Below, piece by piece: positions 1-10,584 of a stretch of DNA of 64,000 nt. This stretch comes from CAXXHQ01 sp963665265 (GTDB lineage Bacteria; Planctomycetota; Planctomycetia; Pirellulales; Thermoguttaceae), in the NCBI GenBank assembly GCA_963665265.2, contig OY762224.2, forward strand, positions 3,782,001 through 3,846,000, read 5' to 3'. Each line of letters begins with the position of its first letter. The first letter of the stretch is position 1. Both the position numbers and the translations under genes were made by a program. The notes below the pieces were generated by a model that saw only the letters and a program-made list of their open reading frames with translations, was not told where the DNA came from and searched no databases.

Positions 1-576
1 GGGAGCAGACAATGTTTCTTTAAGTTTCTTTCTTGCGCGAGTGAGGCGTATTTCGACGGCCGTCGTTGAAATTCGCAGCGTCTCGGCAATTTCGTCGATC
101 GGCATCTCTTCAAAGTAGCGTAGAACGATCGGCTCGCGCAGACTCATCGGCAAGGCGTCGATCGCAAGCCGCACGAGGTCGCTCTCGTCATTCGGCGAGT
201 CGGGCGAAGTTTCCGTCGGCCGAGGCATCGCCCAACTCATCCACCGCAATAATCTCGCTCGTCGTTCTCGTTTGACGACGAACGAGCGGCATTTGTTGAT
301 TGTGATCGCGGTAACCCAGGTCGCAAACCGGCTATCGCGTCGAAAACGTTTTATGTGCAATAAGACCGACAAAAAAGTCTCCTGCACGACGTCTGCGGCG
401 TCGGCGTCATGGCCGAGCAATCGGGCGGCAAGTCGAGCGACGCGGTCTTGGTACGCGCGAACGAAGGCGTCGAAGCCCTCGGGCTCGCCCGTTTGCAGCA
501 AGGCGGGCCAATCCGGCTCCGTCGCGACGTCGATTCGATTCGCCTGCTCCAGGCTTGCTGTTCGGCTCGTGCCCAT
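1..576 (-). CDS. ECF-type RNA polymerase sigma factor (3' end cut by window edge)
   Basis: Extracytoplasmic-function sigma factor that would direct RNA polymerase to a specific promoter set. 192 codons are visible and the last ones run off the left edge. Region 2 is recognisable around residues 54-90 (DAADVVQETFLSVL, then RFATWVTAITINKCR), and region 4 near the visible end (LREPIVLRYFEEMPIDEIA followed by a helix-turn-helix, TTAVEIRLTRARKKL). Start: ATG at 576, preceded by AAGGG at suitable spacing. No anti-sigma factor gene is seen on the visible side; one could lie beyond the left edge. Family assignment is firm; the regulon cannot be told. Confidence 0.9.
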   Translation of the reverse strand, partial: MGTSRTASLEQANRIDVATEPDWPALLQTGEPEGFDAFVRAYQDRVARLAARLLGHDADAADVVQETFLSVLLHIKRFRRDSRFATWVTAITINKCRSFVVKRERRARLLRWMSWAMPRPTETSPDSPNDESDLVRLAIDALPMSLREPIVLRYFEEMPIDEIAETLRISTTAVEIRLTRARKKLKETLSAP

Positions 577-998
577 TTGCCCTTGTCGTAATTTGCGCCG
601 GCTTCAACAGCCTGGAAGAGTCAACGTATAGAATTAGACCCGTATTCTCTCGTTTCCTTTCATGGAAATCAAGGAAAAAACGCCAAGCGGGGCAAAGGGA
701 GTTGGGCGTGGGAGATAGGTCGCGGCGGAGCATATTGGCCGCAAAAGATCACAAAGACCGCAAAGAATTTAACGCAGGATTAACTTTTGCGTTCTTTGCG
801 GCTTATCAATTTGCTGCGTTCTCCGCGGTCTTGGCGATCTCTGCGCGAGAATTTGCGGTTCGAAGAGGATTATCGCGGTAGAGAGGGATAGGCGGCTCAT
901 CGCCGTCGATCTCCCTCTCTACTGGTTTTAATCGGCGTTGACCAGGAAACGGGATTCGCCCTGAAAAAAATTCGCAAGATTCAGACGAAACGCCTCTC
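577..998. other. Intergenic region with a degenerate dispersed repeat
   Basis: No gene is supported here. Positions about 738-860 hold repeated words of the type ACAAAGACCGCAAAG, TTGCGTTCTTTGCGG and TTCTCCGCGGTC. They read as a degenerate dispersed repeat of (A/C)CGCAAAGA-like words, and a fragment of similar wording recurs at about 50868-50930. No recognisable tRNA or protein domain is present. Confidence 0.4.
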
Positions 999-2012
999 CT
1001 ATATCCCGCGAGCGCCTGCCAAGACGGGCGAGGCGTTCGGGGCGAGCGATGCGACCGGCTCGGCCGCCGTTTCGGAACCGAGACCTTGGTACAACGGCGT
1101 CGAAAGATAGCGTTCGCCGAAACTCGCGGCCACGGTGACGATCGTTTTGCCGCGGTTTTCCGGACGTGCGGCCAATCGAGCGGCGACGGCCACGTTGGCC
1201 CCCGTGCTGATGCCCCCCAAGATACCCTCTTCGGCAGCCAAGCGACGCGCCCAAGTGAACGCTTCGTCGTTGGCGACCGTTTCAACGCCGTCGAGCAACG
1301 TCGTATCGAGGTTCTTCGGGATGAACCCGGCCCCGATTCCTTGAATTTTGTGCGGGCCCGGTTTTCCGCCGGAGATGACGGGCGAGTCGGCCGGTTCGAC
1401 GGCAAAGGCCTTCACGCTCGGCTTCTTTGAACGGAGATAGCGAGTGACTCCAGTAATAGTTCCGCCGGTGCCGACGCCGGCGAGGAATATATCGACGCGA
1501 CCTCCGGTGTCCTCCCAAACTTCACGCCCCGTCGTTCGTTCATGAACGGCGGGATTCGCCGGATTCTCGAACTGCTGCGGAATCCAACTGTTCGGCGTTG
1601 CGGCGGCCAGCTCCTCAGCTTTGGCGACGGCGCCTTTCATGCCGAGCGCGGCCGGCGTCAATACGAGATCGGCGCCCAACGCGCGAAGTAGCGCGCGACG
1701 CTCCAAGCTCATCGACTCCGGCATGGTCAGCGTCAACTTGTAACCTTTCGCCGCCGCGACGAACGCCAATGCAATTCCCGTGTTTCCGCTCGTCGGCTCG
1801 ATGATGTTCGTCTCAGACGTCAAAATGCCCGCCTTTTCCGCCGTCTCGATCATCGCGCGGCCGATGCGATCCTTGATGCTCGAATACGGATTAAAAAACT
1901 CCAACTTCAAATAGACCGCGCCATGATCGTTCGGAATGAGGCGATTCAATCGAACCAAAGGCGTGTCAAAAGTCGTTTCGACGACGTCGGAGTAGGTTTT
2001 CGCGCGAGGCAT
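999..2012 (-). CDS. cysK: Cysteine synthase (O-acetylserine sulfhydrylase)
   Basis: PLP enzyme that makes L-cysteine from O-acetylserine and sulfide in the cytoplasm. Family hallmarks are all present: the PLP Schiff-base lysine in SSIKDR (Lys47), the substrate loop PTSGNTG (residues 73-79), the phosphate-binding loop GTGGTITG (181-188), and GERYLST near the C terminus. At 337 residues it is slightly longer than usual because of a 20-25 residue Ala/Pro-rich tail of unknown role. It stands alone between two stretches of over 400 bp without genes, and no cysE is nearby. CysK and CysM differ subtly, so CysK is the likelier but not the only label. Confidence 0.95.
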   Translation of the reverse strand: MPRAKTYSDVVETTFDTPLVRLNRLIPNDHGAVYLKLEFFNPYSSIKDRIGRAMIETAEKAGILTSETNIIEPTSGNTGIALAFVAAAKGYKLTLTMPESMSLERRALLRALGADLVLTPAALGMKGAVAKAEELAAATPNSWIPQQFENPANPAVHERTTGREVWEDTGGRVDIFLAGVGTGGTITGVTRYLRSKKPSVKAFAVEPADSPVISGGKPGPHKIQGIGAGFIPKNLDTTLLDGVETVANDEAFTWARRLAAEEGILGGISTGANVAVAARLAARPENRGKTIVTVAASFGERYLSTPLYQGLGSETAAEPVASLAPNASPVLAGARGI

Positions 2013-2415
2013 CGTTATTTCCCTTTCGTATTTTCGGCGGAATTGCGCATTCGGTCGGCGACGTTCGTCTCGTTTACCTATCTTCCGGCTAAACGAAGCG
2101 TCGGCGCCTATAGAACTACTTCAAAGGCAAATCCCGTGCCGAACGCCGGATCGCTTCGATTTTGCGACAGACGATGCGATAACTGCAAAAAGCGAAAGAC
2201 CTATTTGCCGAGAAAAACCGCCGATAGCAAGGATTCGACGGTAGATTTGAGAGCCGACCGTGAAATATCACGGCATGCTATGAGTAGTGTCGGGCAAGAT
2301 GACCTACCGAGAGAACATCAACCTACTTTCTTTTAGCCGCAATCCCGAAGGGATGCGAGTTCCACATGTCGATGCCATGCCAGGCCTAGACCTATTCACT
2401 TCCTCTGATGATTAT
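2013..2415. other. Intergenic region
   Basis: Separates cysK from the last gene of the efflux operon. It should contain the cysK promoter and the operon's terminator, but neither is clear enough to mark. A CCCGAAGGG palindrome near 2345 is the same kind of short intergenic palindrome seen at 50370-50770. No coding potential was found beyond reading frames antisense to cysK. Confidence 0.3.
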
Positions 2416-5400
2416 TTATTCGATCAAGGTCGAGTCTAGCTTCGGCGGCGTTTTCTCTTTGCTGAACATTTGAATGACGTAAAAGAAAATCGGCGTGAGG
2501 AGGAGCCCGAAAAGCGTGACGCCGATCATTCCGGAGAACACCGCCACGCCGAGGGTTTGACGCATTTCGGCGCCGGCGCCTTGAGCGAGGACCAACGGAA
2601 CGACGCCGAAGATGAAAGCGAGCGAGGTCATGACGATCGGCCGCAATCGCAAGCGGCTTGCGTTCAAAACCGCGTCGCGGGTCGTTTCACCGCTCTCTTT
2701 TTGTTGCTTGGCGAACTCGACGATCAAGATGGCGTTTTTTCCGGCCAGGCCGACTAGTACCAAAAAGCCGATCTGGGTGAAAATATTCACGTCCCAACCG
2801 GAAATGACGGCCCCGAAGACGGAGCAGAGCAAGCACATCGGCACGACGAGAATCACGGCCAGCGGCAAGGACCAACTTTCGTACTGCGCCGCCAAGACGA
2901 GAAACACGAAGACGACGCCCAAGGCGAAGACGTAAATGGCCGAGTTTCCCGCTTGCAACTGCATGTAGGTCAATTCTGTCCAATCGTAAGCCATCGAGGG
3001 AGGCAACTTCTCTTTCGCGATTTTTTTCATTTCAGCGATGGCCTCTCCGGAGCTGACGCCGGGACGTATGTTTCCGGTGATCGCCGCCGAGGAGTACATG
3101 TTATAGCGCATTACCATGACTGGACCGGTAACGTCGCTAATTTCTAAAAACGCCCCCAACTGAAGCATTTGCCCTTGATTATTTCGAACTTGAATTCGCT
3201 TAATGTCTTCTATTCCGTCGCGAAATCGCTGATCGGCCTGAACGTTCACCTGCCAGGTACGACCAAATTCGTTGAAATTATTGACGTAGTACGAGCCTAA
3301 GAAGATTTGCAGCGCGCTGAAAACTTCGCTCACTTGCACGCCCAAGGCTTGACACTTCGTCCGGTCGAGGTCCAATCGCAACCAAGGCGATTGCGCGCGG
3401 AGGCTATTAAACAAGCCATGCAATTTCGAGCTGGCGTCACCGGCAATGACGATTTCATCGCCGACGCGTTGCAACTCGCTCAAGCCGAGATTACCCCGAT
3501 CTTCGACGATAAGCTTAAATCCTCCCGTGGCGCCCATGCCGTCGACGGGCGGAGCCCCGAAAACCGAGACGGAGGCGTCGCGCACTTCGCGGCGACAACG
3601 TTCGCGAATCGCGGCGGCGACGGAGTCGGCGCTAAGCGGGGCGGAACGTCTTTCCGAAAATTCGTCGAGCATGACGTACATCGAACCGAGATTCGAGGCG
3701 TTGGCGCCTATGATTAACGATTGTCCGGAAATGCTCACCGTATGCTTTACGCCGGGCAGGTTGCGAACGGTCGATTCGATTTGCGTCATGGCCTTATCGG
3801 TGCGTTGAACCGAGGAGGAGTCGGGCAATTGCACGCTGAGGAGCAAATATCCTTTGTCTTGTTGGGGAATAAAGCCGCTCGGCGCGGTCGTGAATTGCCA
3901 ATAGGTGACGAATAAAAGACCGCCGTAAACCAACATGACGATTAAACTCACGCGGAGCAAAGCGCCGACCAATCGAACGTAGGCCGAGGCGGCGGCGTTG
4001 AACGAGCGATTAAAAAGTCGGAAAAACCAACCGAGCGAGATTTCGGTGAGCCAAGTCACGGGATCGTGCCCTGCGACTCGAGGCCGCAACAGGATGACGG
4101 CCAAAGCCGGACTGAGCGTAAGCGAGTTAAATGCCGAAATCACGGTCGAAACGGCGATAGTGACCGCGAATTGGCGGAAGAACTGACCGCTGATTCCGCT
4201 GAGAAACGCCGCAGGAATAAAGACGGCGAAGAGGACTAGTCCGACGGCGATGACGGGGCCGGTGACTTCGTGCATCGCGCGACGAGCGGCCTCGCGCGGC
4301 TCCGCGCCTTTGTCCAGCCAGCGTTCAATGTTCTCCACGACGACGATCGCGTCGTCAACGACGATGCCGATCGCCAACACTAAGCCGAACAACGTCAAGT
4401 TGTTCAGCGAGAATCCGAAGGCCGCCATAACGGCGAACGTGCCGACGATAGCGACGGGAACCGCGATCAAAGGAATTATCGCCGCCCTCCAGCTTTGTAA
4501 AAAGATCAACATGACGAGCGAGACGAGGATCACCGCGTCGCGCAACGTTCGAAAGACTTCGCTGACCGATTCTTTGACGAACGGCGTGGTGTCGTAAATG
4601 ATTTTGTAATCCAAACCGTCGGGAAACCGTGTCTTCAATTCGTTCATTTTCGCATAGACTTGCGAAGCGGTGTCCAAGGCGTTCGAACCGGGCATTTGAA
4701 AGACGTTCAAGGCCACCGACGGTTTGCCGTCGAGTCTGCATGATTGTTCGTACTGTTGCGACCCCAGCTCTACTTTCGCCACGTCGCGCAGACGAACGAT
4801 TCCGACCGACTGCTGCGACAAGCTCGCGGTTCCCGAATCGGACTGTAAGACGGCGCTTTGGCCGGAACCGGCGGCGCTCGACGTTCCGCTAAGCGTCGAG
4901 ACGCCGTTTTGGCCGGCTTTGACGATGATGTTGGCGAACTGCTCGGGATCGACGAGTCGCCCCAAAGTGTTAATCGTCAATTGAAATTGTTGTCCGCGAG
5001 GTACGGGCTCTTGCCCGATTTGCCCCGCGGCGACTTGCAAGTTCTGCTGCGAGATCGCCGTTACGACGTCCAAGGCGGTAATGTTCAACGAGGCGAGTTT
5101 GTCGGGATCGAGCCAAGCGCGCAAGCTGTAATCGCGTTGGCCGAAATACGTGACGTCGGCGACGCCGGGCAGACGCCCTAGCTCGTCGCGAATGTAAATC
5201 GTGGCGTAGTTGCTGAGAAATAGATCGTCGTACCGATTGTCTGGTGAAACCAGATTAACGATCATCAAAGTGTTCGGCGATATCTTCTTGACAGTAATTC
5301 CTTCATTTTGCACCAATTGCGGAATGACCGGCAACGCCAGTGAAACGCGATTCTGCACCAGGACCTGGGCCATGTCGGAATCCATGCCCAACTTGAACGT

Positions 5401-5679
5401 GATCGTTAGGCGATACGTTCCGTCGTTCGTCGCTTGCGACGACATGTAGGTCATTCCCTCGACCCCGCTGACTTGCTCTTCGATCGGAGCGGCGACGGTG
5501 TCGCGAACGGTTTGGGCGTTCGCGCCGGGATAGCTCGCCGTGACGAGCACCGTCGGCGGCGTCACCTCGGGATACTGGGCGACGGGCAACTTGAACAAAG
5601 CCACTCCGCCGGCCAACACGAAAATTATCGAGAGCACGGAGGCGAAAATCGGACGGTCTATAAAAAAGCGGGATATCAT
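2416..5679 (-). CDS. RND efflux permease, HAE1/AcrB-like (second of two)
   Basis: Inner-membrane proton-driven drug exporter subunit of 1087 residues, normal for AcrB homologues (about 1050). It opens with the family signature ISRFFIDRPIFASVLSI. The TM4 proton-relay pair is Asp442-Asp443 in GIVVDDAIVVVEN and the partner lysine is Lys981 in GLAGKNAILIVEF. A short Ser/Gly-rich loop (around residues 260-295) interrupts the porter domain before VRLRDVAKVELG. Its start ATG overlaps the stop of the upstream permease gene as ATGA, so the two are translationally coupled. No TolC-like gene follows; the pump must borrow an outer-membrane channel. Confidence 0.95.
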   Translation of the reverse strand: MISRFFIDRPIFASVLSIIFVLAGGVALFKLPVAQYPEVTPPTVLVTASYPGANAQTVRDTVAAPIEEQVSGVEGMTYMSSQATNDGTYRLTITFKLGMDSDMAQVLVQNRVSLALPVIPQLVQNEGITVKKISPNTLMIVNLVSPDNRYDDLFLSNYATIYIRDELGRLPGVADVTYFGQRDYSLRAWLDPDKLASLNITALDVVTAISQQNLQVAAGQIGQEPVPRGQQFQLTINTLGRLVDPEQFANIIVKAGQNGVSTLSGTSSAAGSGQSAVLQSDSGTASLSQQSVGIVRLRDVAKVELGSQQYEQSCRLDGKPSVALNVFQMPGSNALDTASQVYAKMNELKTRFPDGLDYKIIYDTTPFVKESVSEVFRTLRDAVILVSLVMLIFLQSWRAAIIPLIAVPVAIVGTFAVMAAFGFSLNNLTLFGLVLAIGIVVDDAIVVVENIERWLDKGAEPREAARRAMHEVTGPVIAVGLVLFAVFIPAAFLSGISGQFFRQFAVTIAVSTVISAFNSLTLSPALAVILLRPRVAGHDPVTWLTEISLGWFFRLFNRSFNAAASAYVRLVGALLRVSLIVMLVYGGLLFVTYWQFTTAPSGFIPQQDKGYLLLSVQLPDSSSVQRTDKAMTQIESTVRNLPGVKHTVSISGQSLIIGANASNLGSMYVMLDEFSERRSAPLSADSVAAAIRERCRREVRDASVSVFGAPPVDGMGATGGFKLIVEDRGNLGLSELQRVGDEIVIAGDASSKLHGLFNSLRAQSPWLRLDLDRTKCQALGVQVSEVFSALQIFLGSYYVNNFNEFGRTWQVNVQADQRFRDGIEDIKRIQVRNNQGQMLQLGAFLEISDVTGPVMVMRYNMYSSAAITGNIRPGVSSGEAIAEMKKIAKEKLPPSMAYDWTELTYMQLQAGNSAIYVFALGVVFVFLVLAAQYESWSLPLAVILVVPMCLLCSVFGAVISGWDVNIFTQIGFLVLVGLAGKNAILIVEFAKQQKESGETTRDAVLNASRLRLRPIVMTSLAFIFGVVPLVLAQGAGAEMRQTLGVAVFSGMIGVTLFGLLLTPIFFYVIQMFSKEKTPPKLDSTLIE

Positions 5680-8600
5680 CGATGTTGTCCGTCTGTGGTT
5701 GCTTTATGTGCCGCTCGACGATGGAGCGCTTGCAAAATCATCGCCGCGACGACGCCGAGCGCGGCGCCAAGCGGCGTCGTCCAATGCGATCCCCCGAGTC
5801 CAAGTTGCGCGAAGGAAAATCCGACGCCGGCGCCGACGACGGCCCCTAGAATCGCGGAAAGAAATCGTTGAACAGCGACGGATCGAAACAGTCGCATTTC
5901 GCTGATGCCCTCGATGACGTAGAAAAAGACCGGCGTCAGAAAAATGCCGAATATCGTGACTCCGAGCATTCCGCTGAAGACCGCCGTTCCAAGCGAGCGC
6001 CGCATCTCGGCGCCTGCTCCATGCGCGAACATCAACGGCGCTTCACCTAGGATGAACGCGAAAGAGGTCATCAAGATCGGGCGCAAACGTAAGCGGGAGG
6101 CTTCTTTCGTCGCGTCGTAAATCGATTGACCGCGCAATCGCAAGATTTTGGCGAATTCGACGATGAGGATGGAGTTTTTGCACGCCAATCCGACGAGAAC
6201 GACAAGGCCAATCTGCACGAAGACGTTCACCGAGGCGTCTTTGGGGTTTAACAAGGCGACTCCCTGCACGGAACAGAGAAGACACAACGGGACGACGAGA
6301 ATCACGGCCATCGGGAGCGCCCAACTCTCGTAGAGGGCGGCCAACGCCAAAAAAACGCAGGCGACCGCGAGAAAGAAAACGTAAATCGCCGTGTTGCCTG
6401 CGCGGATTTGCAGGAACATTAGCTCCGTCCATTCCTTGCTCATGGAAAGCGGCAACGACTCGTTTCCCAACTTATCGATGGTTTCGATTACGTCGCCCGT
6501 GCTAACGCCCGGCTTCAGATTGCCGCTAATCGAGGCGGCCGTATAAAGATTATAGCGGTTCACGAAAATGGGACCGCCGATTTCACGCATGTTCGTTACG
6601 GCTCCTAAGGGAACCATTTGGCCTTGGTTATTGCGAACTTGCAGCAAGTTGACGTCTTCCGGCTGATTGCGGAAATTACCCTCGGCCTGAAGATTGACTT
6701 GCCAATGTCTGCCGAAGGCGTTGAAACTGTTCACGTACAACGAGCCGAGATAGATTTGCAGAGTTTGGTTCACGTCTTCGAACGGAACTCCGAGCGACGC
6801 GACTTTAGCGCGATCGATATCCAAAAACAACTGCGGCGTAAACGACCGAAATTGCGTCGAAACGCCGACCAGCGAGGGAATGTTTTTCAATTTCTGAATA
6901 AAACGATCCGTTTGCCGCTCCAAGACGCTGAGCCCCAATCCGCCGCGATCTTCGACCATCAGTTTGAAGCCGCCGGAGACGCTCAAGCCGGGAATCGGCG
7001 GCGCTCCATAGGCGAGAACTTCGGCGTCCTTTACTTCGCTCGTCCACCGCTTTCGCAGTCGGCGCATGATCGCTTCGTCGGTCAGATTCGGGCTATTTCG
7101 TTTTGAGAACGGATCGAGCGTGATGAACATCGCTCCGAAATTCGAGCCGTTCGCCTGTTGAACGAAAGAAAAACCGGCTACCGTTAGCGTATGAGCCACT
7201 CCTTCGGTCTTCAAGCATATTTCTTCGACTTTCGCCAACGCTTTTTTCGTTCGTTCCAACGAGGCGGAGTCGGGCAACTGAACGCCGACGATGATGCGTC
7301 CTTGATCTTGTTGCGGAATGAATCCGCGCGGCGCGCTCTTAAACGTCGTGAACGTCAAAACCAACAACACGCCGTAGACGAACAGAACGAGCAGATTGAC
7401 TCGCAAAAGTCGTCCCGTAATCCACGCGTATCCGTTAAGTCCGAACCCGAACGCCGCGTTAAAAAGGCGAAAGAACCAGCCTAAAGTCGTATTAAGGAGC
7501 CGCGTCAACGGATCGTGAACTTCAACTTGGCGCGGCCGCAAAATGATAGCCGCCAGGGCGGGACTAAGCGTTAACGAGTTTATCGCGGAAAAAATCGTCG
7601 AAGCGGCGATGGTCACCGCGAATTGGCGAAAGAATCGGCCGGTGATTCCGCTGATGAACGCACAAGGTACGAACACCGCGCAGAGCGCCAACGCCACGGC
7701 GATCACCGGGCCGGTGACCTCTTCCATCGCGTGATAGGTCGCGTCGCGAGGCGCCAAGCCCCGGTCCAACCAACGTTCTACGTTTTCCACCACTACGATG
7801 GCGTCGTCAACGACGATGCCGATCGCCAAGACCAATCCGAACATCGAGATGTTATTTAGGCTAAATCCGACGGCCGCCATTACGGCGAATGTTCCGATAA
7901 TGGCCACGGGCATAGAGATCATCGGAATTAACATCGACCGCCAGTTTTGCAGGAAGGCGAGCACGACGAGCGCCACTAGACCGGCCGCCTCGAACAACGT
8001 TTTGAAGACGTCGGCCACCGATTCGTGAATAAACGGCGTCGTGTCGTAAGCGATTTGATAATCGACGCCGTCAGGAAATCGTTTCTTCAACTCAGCCATT
8101 TTTTTCCCGATCCGGTCCGCCGTTTCAAGCGCATTCGTGCCGGGAAGCTGAAAAATGGAAACTCCGACCGACGGCCGACCGTCGAAAGTCATCGACTGCC
8201 GATAATTTTGCGCGCCTAATTCCACGCGTCCTACGTCTCTTATGCGAACCACGCTTGAATTAGGATTTGCCGGCGTTCCGCTCACCGTCGGAACGACGTT
8301 TGCGACGGATTGATTGATCTTTAGCCCGGAAAAAGCCCCGGAGGCCGCCCCGTCGATTAGCTCCGCCGCGCTGCCGACGGGAGATATCCGAGTGAAATCG
8401 ATCGCGCCGGCGACGGCGACTCCCGACGACGAAACTGAATTCGATAATTGGCTTGCGGACAAACCTTGCAGTTGGGATGAGGATCGCGAAGTTGCGAAGG
8501 CTCCGCCGCTCTTACCCGACGAAGTCGCCGCGGTCGAAGCTTGAGAGACGACGCCCGAATCGGCCTTCACGATAATGTCGCCGAACTGATCGGGAAATGA

Positions 8601-9332
8601 AAGACGCCCTAACGAGGAGATGGGTACGTCGAACGGCTGCCGGTCGTTCGTCGGAGGCTGGCCGATGCGTCCGGCGGGAATGTCGAGGTTCTGCCGTCGA
8701 ATCGCGTTGGCTATGTCGCCGGCGTTTAAACCGCGAGCTGCCATCTTCTGCGGATCGATCCAAATGCACATGCTGTAGTCGCGTTGGCCGAAAAGATTCA
8801 CGTCCGAAACGCCGTCCAATCGCAACAGTTCGTCGCGGATATTGATCGTCGCGAAATTGCTCAGATATAAATCGTCGTAACGACCGTCCGGAGAAAACAC
8901 GTTCACGATCATTAGAATATCAGGCGTCCGTTTTCGAATCGTGATTCCCTGATTCTGCACCGAAGTCGGCAACGAAGGCATCGCCAACGCGACGCGATTC
9001 TGCACCATCACCAAAGCAGTGTTCAGATTCGTCTCGACGTCGAACGTGATGCGGAGCGAGTAGGACCCGTCGTTTCCCATTTGCGAGGTCATGAACAGCA
9101 TGCCGTCGATTCCGTTGACTTGCTGTTCGATCGGCGCCGCGACGGTATCGGCCACGACTTGCGCGCTGGCGCCGGGGTAAACGATGGAGACTTGTATCGA
9201 AGGCGGCGTGATCTGCGGATACTGCGCGATCGGCAACCCGATCAGCGAAATCGTTCCCGCAAGAACGATGATGATCGAGACTACCGACGCGAAGATCGGA
9301 CGATCGATGAAAAAATGCGAAAATGCAGACAT
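5676..9332 (-). CDS. RND efflux permease, HAE1/AcrB-like (first of two), with extra C-terminal segment
   Basis: Second AcrB-type exporter subunit, 1218 residues when started at the ATG at 9332 (SAFSHFFIDRPIFASVVS). An in-frame start 54 bp upstream would overlap the adaptor gene and add an implausible basic leader. Asp509-Asp510 (GIVVDDAIVVVEN) and Lys1052 (GLACKNSILIVEF) complete the proton relay. Two oddities: a Ser/Ala-rich insert of about 100 residues before VRIRDVGRVELG, and a C-terminal extension of about 70 residues after the last usual helix that carries one or two further hydrophobic segments (SAILGAVVGAGVGFSFAQ; PLGAALGVVAAMILQA). The gap to the adaptor gene is 16 bp. A two-permease, one-adaptor layout is known from MdtABC. 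Confidence 0.95.
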   Translation of the reverse strand: MSAFSHFFIDRPIFASVVSIIIVLAGTISLIGLPIAQYPQITPPSIQVSIVYPGASAQVVADTVAAPIEQQVNGIDGMLFMTSQMGNDGSYSLRITFDVETNLNTALVMVQNRVALAMPSLPTSVQNQGITIRKRTPDILMIVNVFSPDGRYDDLYLSNFATINIRDELLRLDGVSDVNLFGQRDYSMCIWIDPQKMAARGLNAGDIANAIRRQNLDIPAGRIGQPPTNDRQPFDVPISSLGRLSFPDQFGDIIVKADSGVVSQASTAATSSGKSGGAFATSRSSSQLQGLSASQLSNSVSSSGVAVAGAIDFTRISPVGSAAELIDGAASGAFSGLKINQSVANVVPTVSGTPANPNSSVVRIRDVGRVELGAQNYRQSMTFDGRPSVGVSIFQLPGTNALETADRIGKKMAELKKRFPDGVDYQIAYDTTPFIHESVADVFKTLFEAAGLVALVVLAFLQNWRSMLIPMISMPVAIIGTFAVMAAVGFSLNNISMFGLVLAIGIVVDDAIVVVENVERWLDRGLAPRDATYHAMEEVTGPVIAVALALCAVFVPCAFISGITGRFFRQFAVTIAASTIFSAINSLTLSPALAAIILRPRQVEVHDPLTRLLNTTLGWFFRLFNAAFGFGLNGYAWITGRLLRVNLLVLFVYGVLLVLTFTTFKSAPRGFIPQQDQGRIIVGVQLPDSASLERTKKALAKVEEICLKTEGVAHTLTVAGFSFVQQANGSNFGAMFITLDPFSKRNSPNLTDEAIMRRLRKRWTSEVKDAEVLAYGAPPIPGLSVSGGFKLMVEDRGGLGLSVLERQTDRFIQKLKNIPSLVGVSTQFRSFTPQLFLDIDRAKVASLGVPFEDVNQTLQIYLGSLYVNSFNAFGRHWQVNLQAEGNFRNQPEDVNLLQVRNNQGQMVPLGAVTNMREIGGPIFVNRYNLYTAASISGNLKPGVSTGDVIETIDKLGNESLPLSMSKEWTELMFLQIRAGNTAIYVFFLAVACVFLALAALYESWALPMAVILVVPLCLLCSVQGVALLNPKDASVNVFVQIGLVVLVGLACKNSILIVEFAKILRLRGQSIYDATKEASRLRLRPILMTSFAFILGEAPLMFAHGAGAEMRRSLGTAVFSGMLGVTIFGIFLTPVFFYVIEGISEMRLFRSVAVQRFLSAILGAVVGAGVGFSFAQLGLGGSHWTTPLGAALGVVAAMILQALHRRAAHKATTDGQHR

Positions 9333-9348
9333 TGCCGGCCGCCTTGCG

Positions 9349-10584
9349 TCACTTCGATTTGACGCCGTTTGATTGCGACGGCGCATCGTTTTTCGAGGCC
9401 TGCGTCGCCGCGGATTCCGATTGCACGATCGAAGTCATGGAAACGCGTTCCATCTTCACTTGCGCAAGCGGGCGAATTTGCTGCAAGCCGCCGACGACGA
9501 CCAAATCGTCGGGCTGTAGACCGTCGGTGATCACTCGCAAGCCGTCTTCTTGGATCGCTCCCGTTTTCACGCGACGATATTGAACTTTGTTTTCCGAATC
9601 GACGACGTAAACGAATTTCATCCCTTGATCGGTTCCGACCGCGCGATCGACGACTAAGACCGCTTGATGCGGACGCCCCAGCGGGAGCTGAACGCGAACG
9701 AACATGCCGGGTGATAATAAACGAACGCCGTCTTTCGGCTTGGCATTCTTAAACACGCCTCGAACGGTAATGCTTCCCGTGCCGGAATTAACCTGATTAT
9801 TGATGAAAGTGACGGTTCCTTTATGCGGATAACCCGTCTCTCCTTGCAACGCCATGAAAACGGGAACGGTCCCTTCTTCATAGGGCGTTAGCGACCCGTC
9901 GTTCACTGCACTCCGAATTCGTATCAACGTCCCCTCGTCCATGTCGAAGTAGACGTACATCGGATCCAACGAAACGACTGTGGTAAGCAACGTTTGATCT
10001 TGAACGACCAAATTTCCAAGCGTCAAATAGTAACGACTGACGAGACCGGATATCGGCGACGCTACTTTCGTGAAATCCAGATTGAGCTTGTAACTTTCTA
10101 AGCTAGCCTGAAAAGCCTTAACCGCCGCGTCGGCCTCGGCTACGGCAGCTTTATCTTGATCAAGCTGCATGGCGCTGACGGCGCCGGGCATCTTGGCGAT
10201 CTCCAAATCGCGATCGTAATTCGCTTGGGTCAACCCCAGTTGGGCCTTGTAAAGGTTGACCTGCGCTTCCGCCTGATTGTACTGCGCCTGATACGGACGC
10301 GGATCGACCTCAAAAAGCAGATCGCCTTCCTTTACCTCGTCGCCTTCTTTGAACGGCATTTTCATCAAGTAGCCGCTAACGCGAGCGCGAACGTCGACCG
10401 ATTGCACGGCGTTGGTTCGCCCGGTGAATTCGGCGTATTCCGTTACTTCGCGCTGAACAGGTTGACTGACGGGAACGACCGGCAAATCAACCGGTGCGCT
10501 CTGAGGCGAATTTCCCTGACATCCGCCGACGGCGAACAGAGAAAGCGAAAGCAAAGTTACGAAGTTACTTAAGCGACAGGACAC
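9349..10584 (-). CDS. RND efflux periplasmic adaptor (membrane fusion protein), lipoprotein-type
   Basis: Adaptor that bridges an RND permease and an outer-membrane channel. The order is lipoprotein signal ending in AVGGC, barrel-sandwich half (RARVSGYLMKMPFKEGDEV, LLFEVDPRPYQA), alpha-hairpin with Ala/Gln-rich coiled coil, then the returning lipoyl half (VASPISGLVSRYYLTLGNLV), beta-barrel and membrane-proximal domain (RRVKTGAIQEDGLRVI). I chose the GTG at 10584, which has GAGG nine bases upstream. A TTG at 10599 is in frame but has no ribosome-binding site. First gene of the three-gene efflux operon. Confidence 0.92.
   Translation of the reverse strand: MSCRLSNFVTLLSLSLFAVGGCQGNSPQSAPVDLPVVPVSQPVQREVTEYAEFTGRTNAVQSVDVRARVSGYLMKMPFKEGDEVKEGDLLFEVDPRPYQAQYNQAEAQVNLYKAQLGLTQANYDRDLEIAKMPGAVSAMQLDQDKAAVAEADAAVKAFQASLESYKLNLDFTKVASPISGLVSRYYLTLGNLVVQDQTLLTTVVSLDPMYVYFDMDEGTLIRIRSAVNDGSLTPYEEGTVPVFMALQGETGYPHKGTVTFINNQVNSGTGSITVRGVFKNAKPKDGVRLLSPGMFVRVQLPLGRPHQAVLVVDRAVGTDQGMKFVYVVDSENKVQYRRVKTGAIQEDGLRVITDGLQPDDLVVVGGLQQIRPLAQVKMERVSMTSIVQSESAATQASKNDAPSQSNGVKSK

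Noticed and set aside
806..1405. A 199-codon leftward frame overlapping cysK in another frame.
   Set aside because: Arg/Ser/Pro-rich out-of-frame text; cysK explains the same bases with full family motifs.
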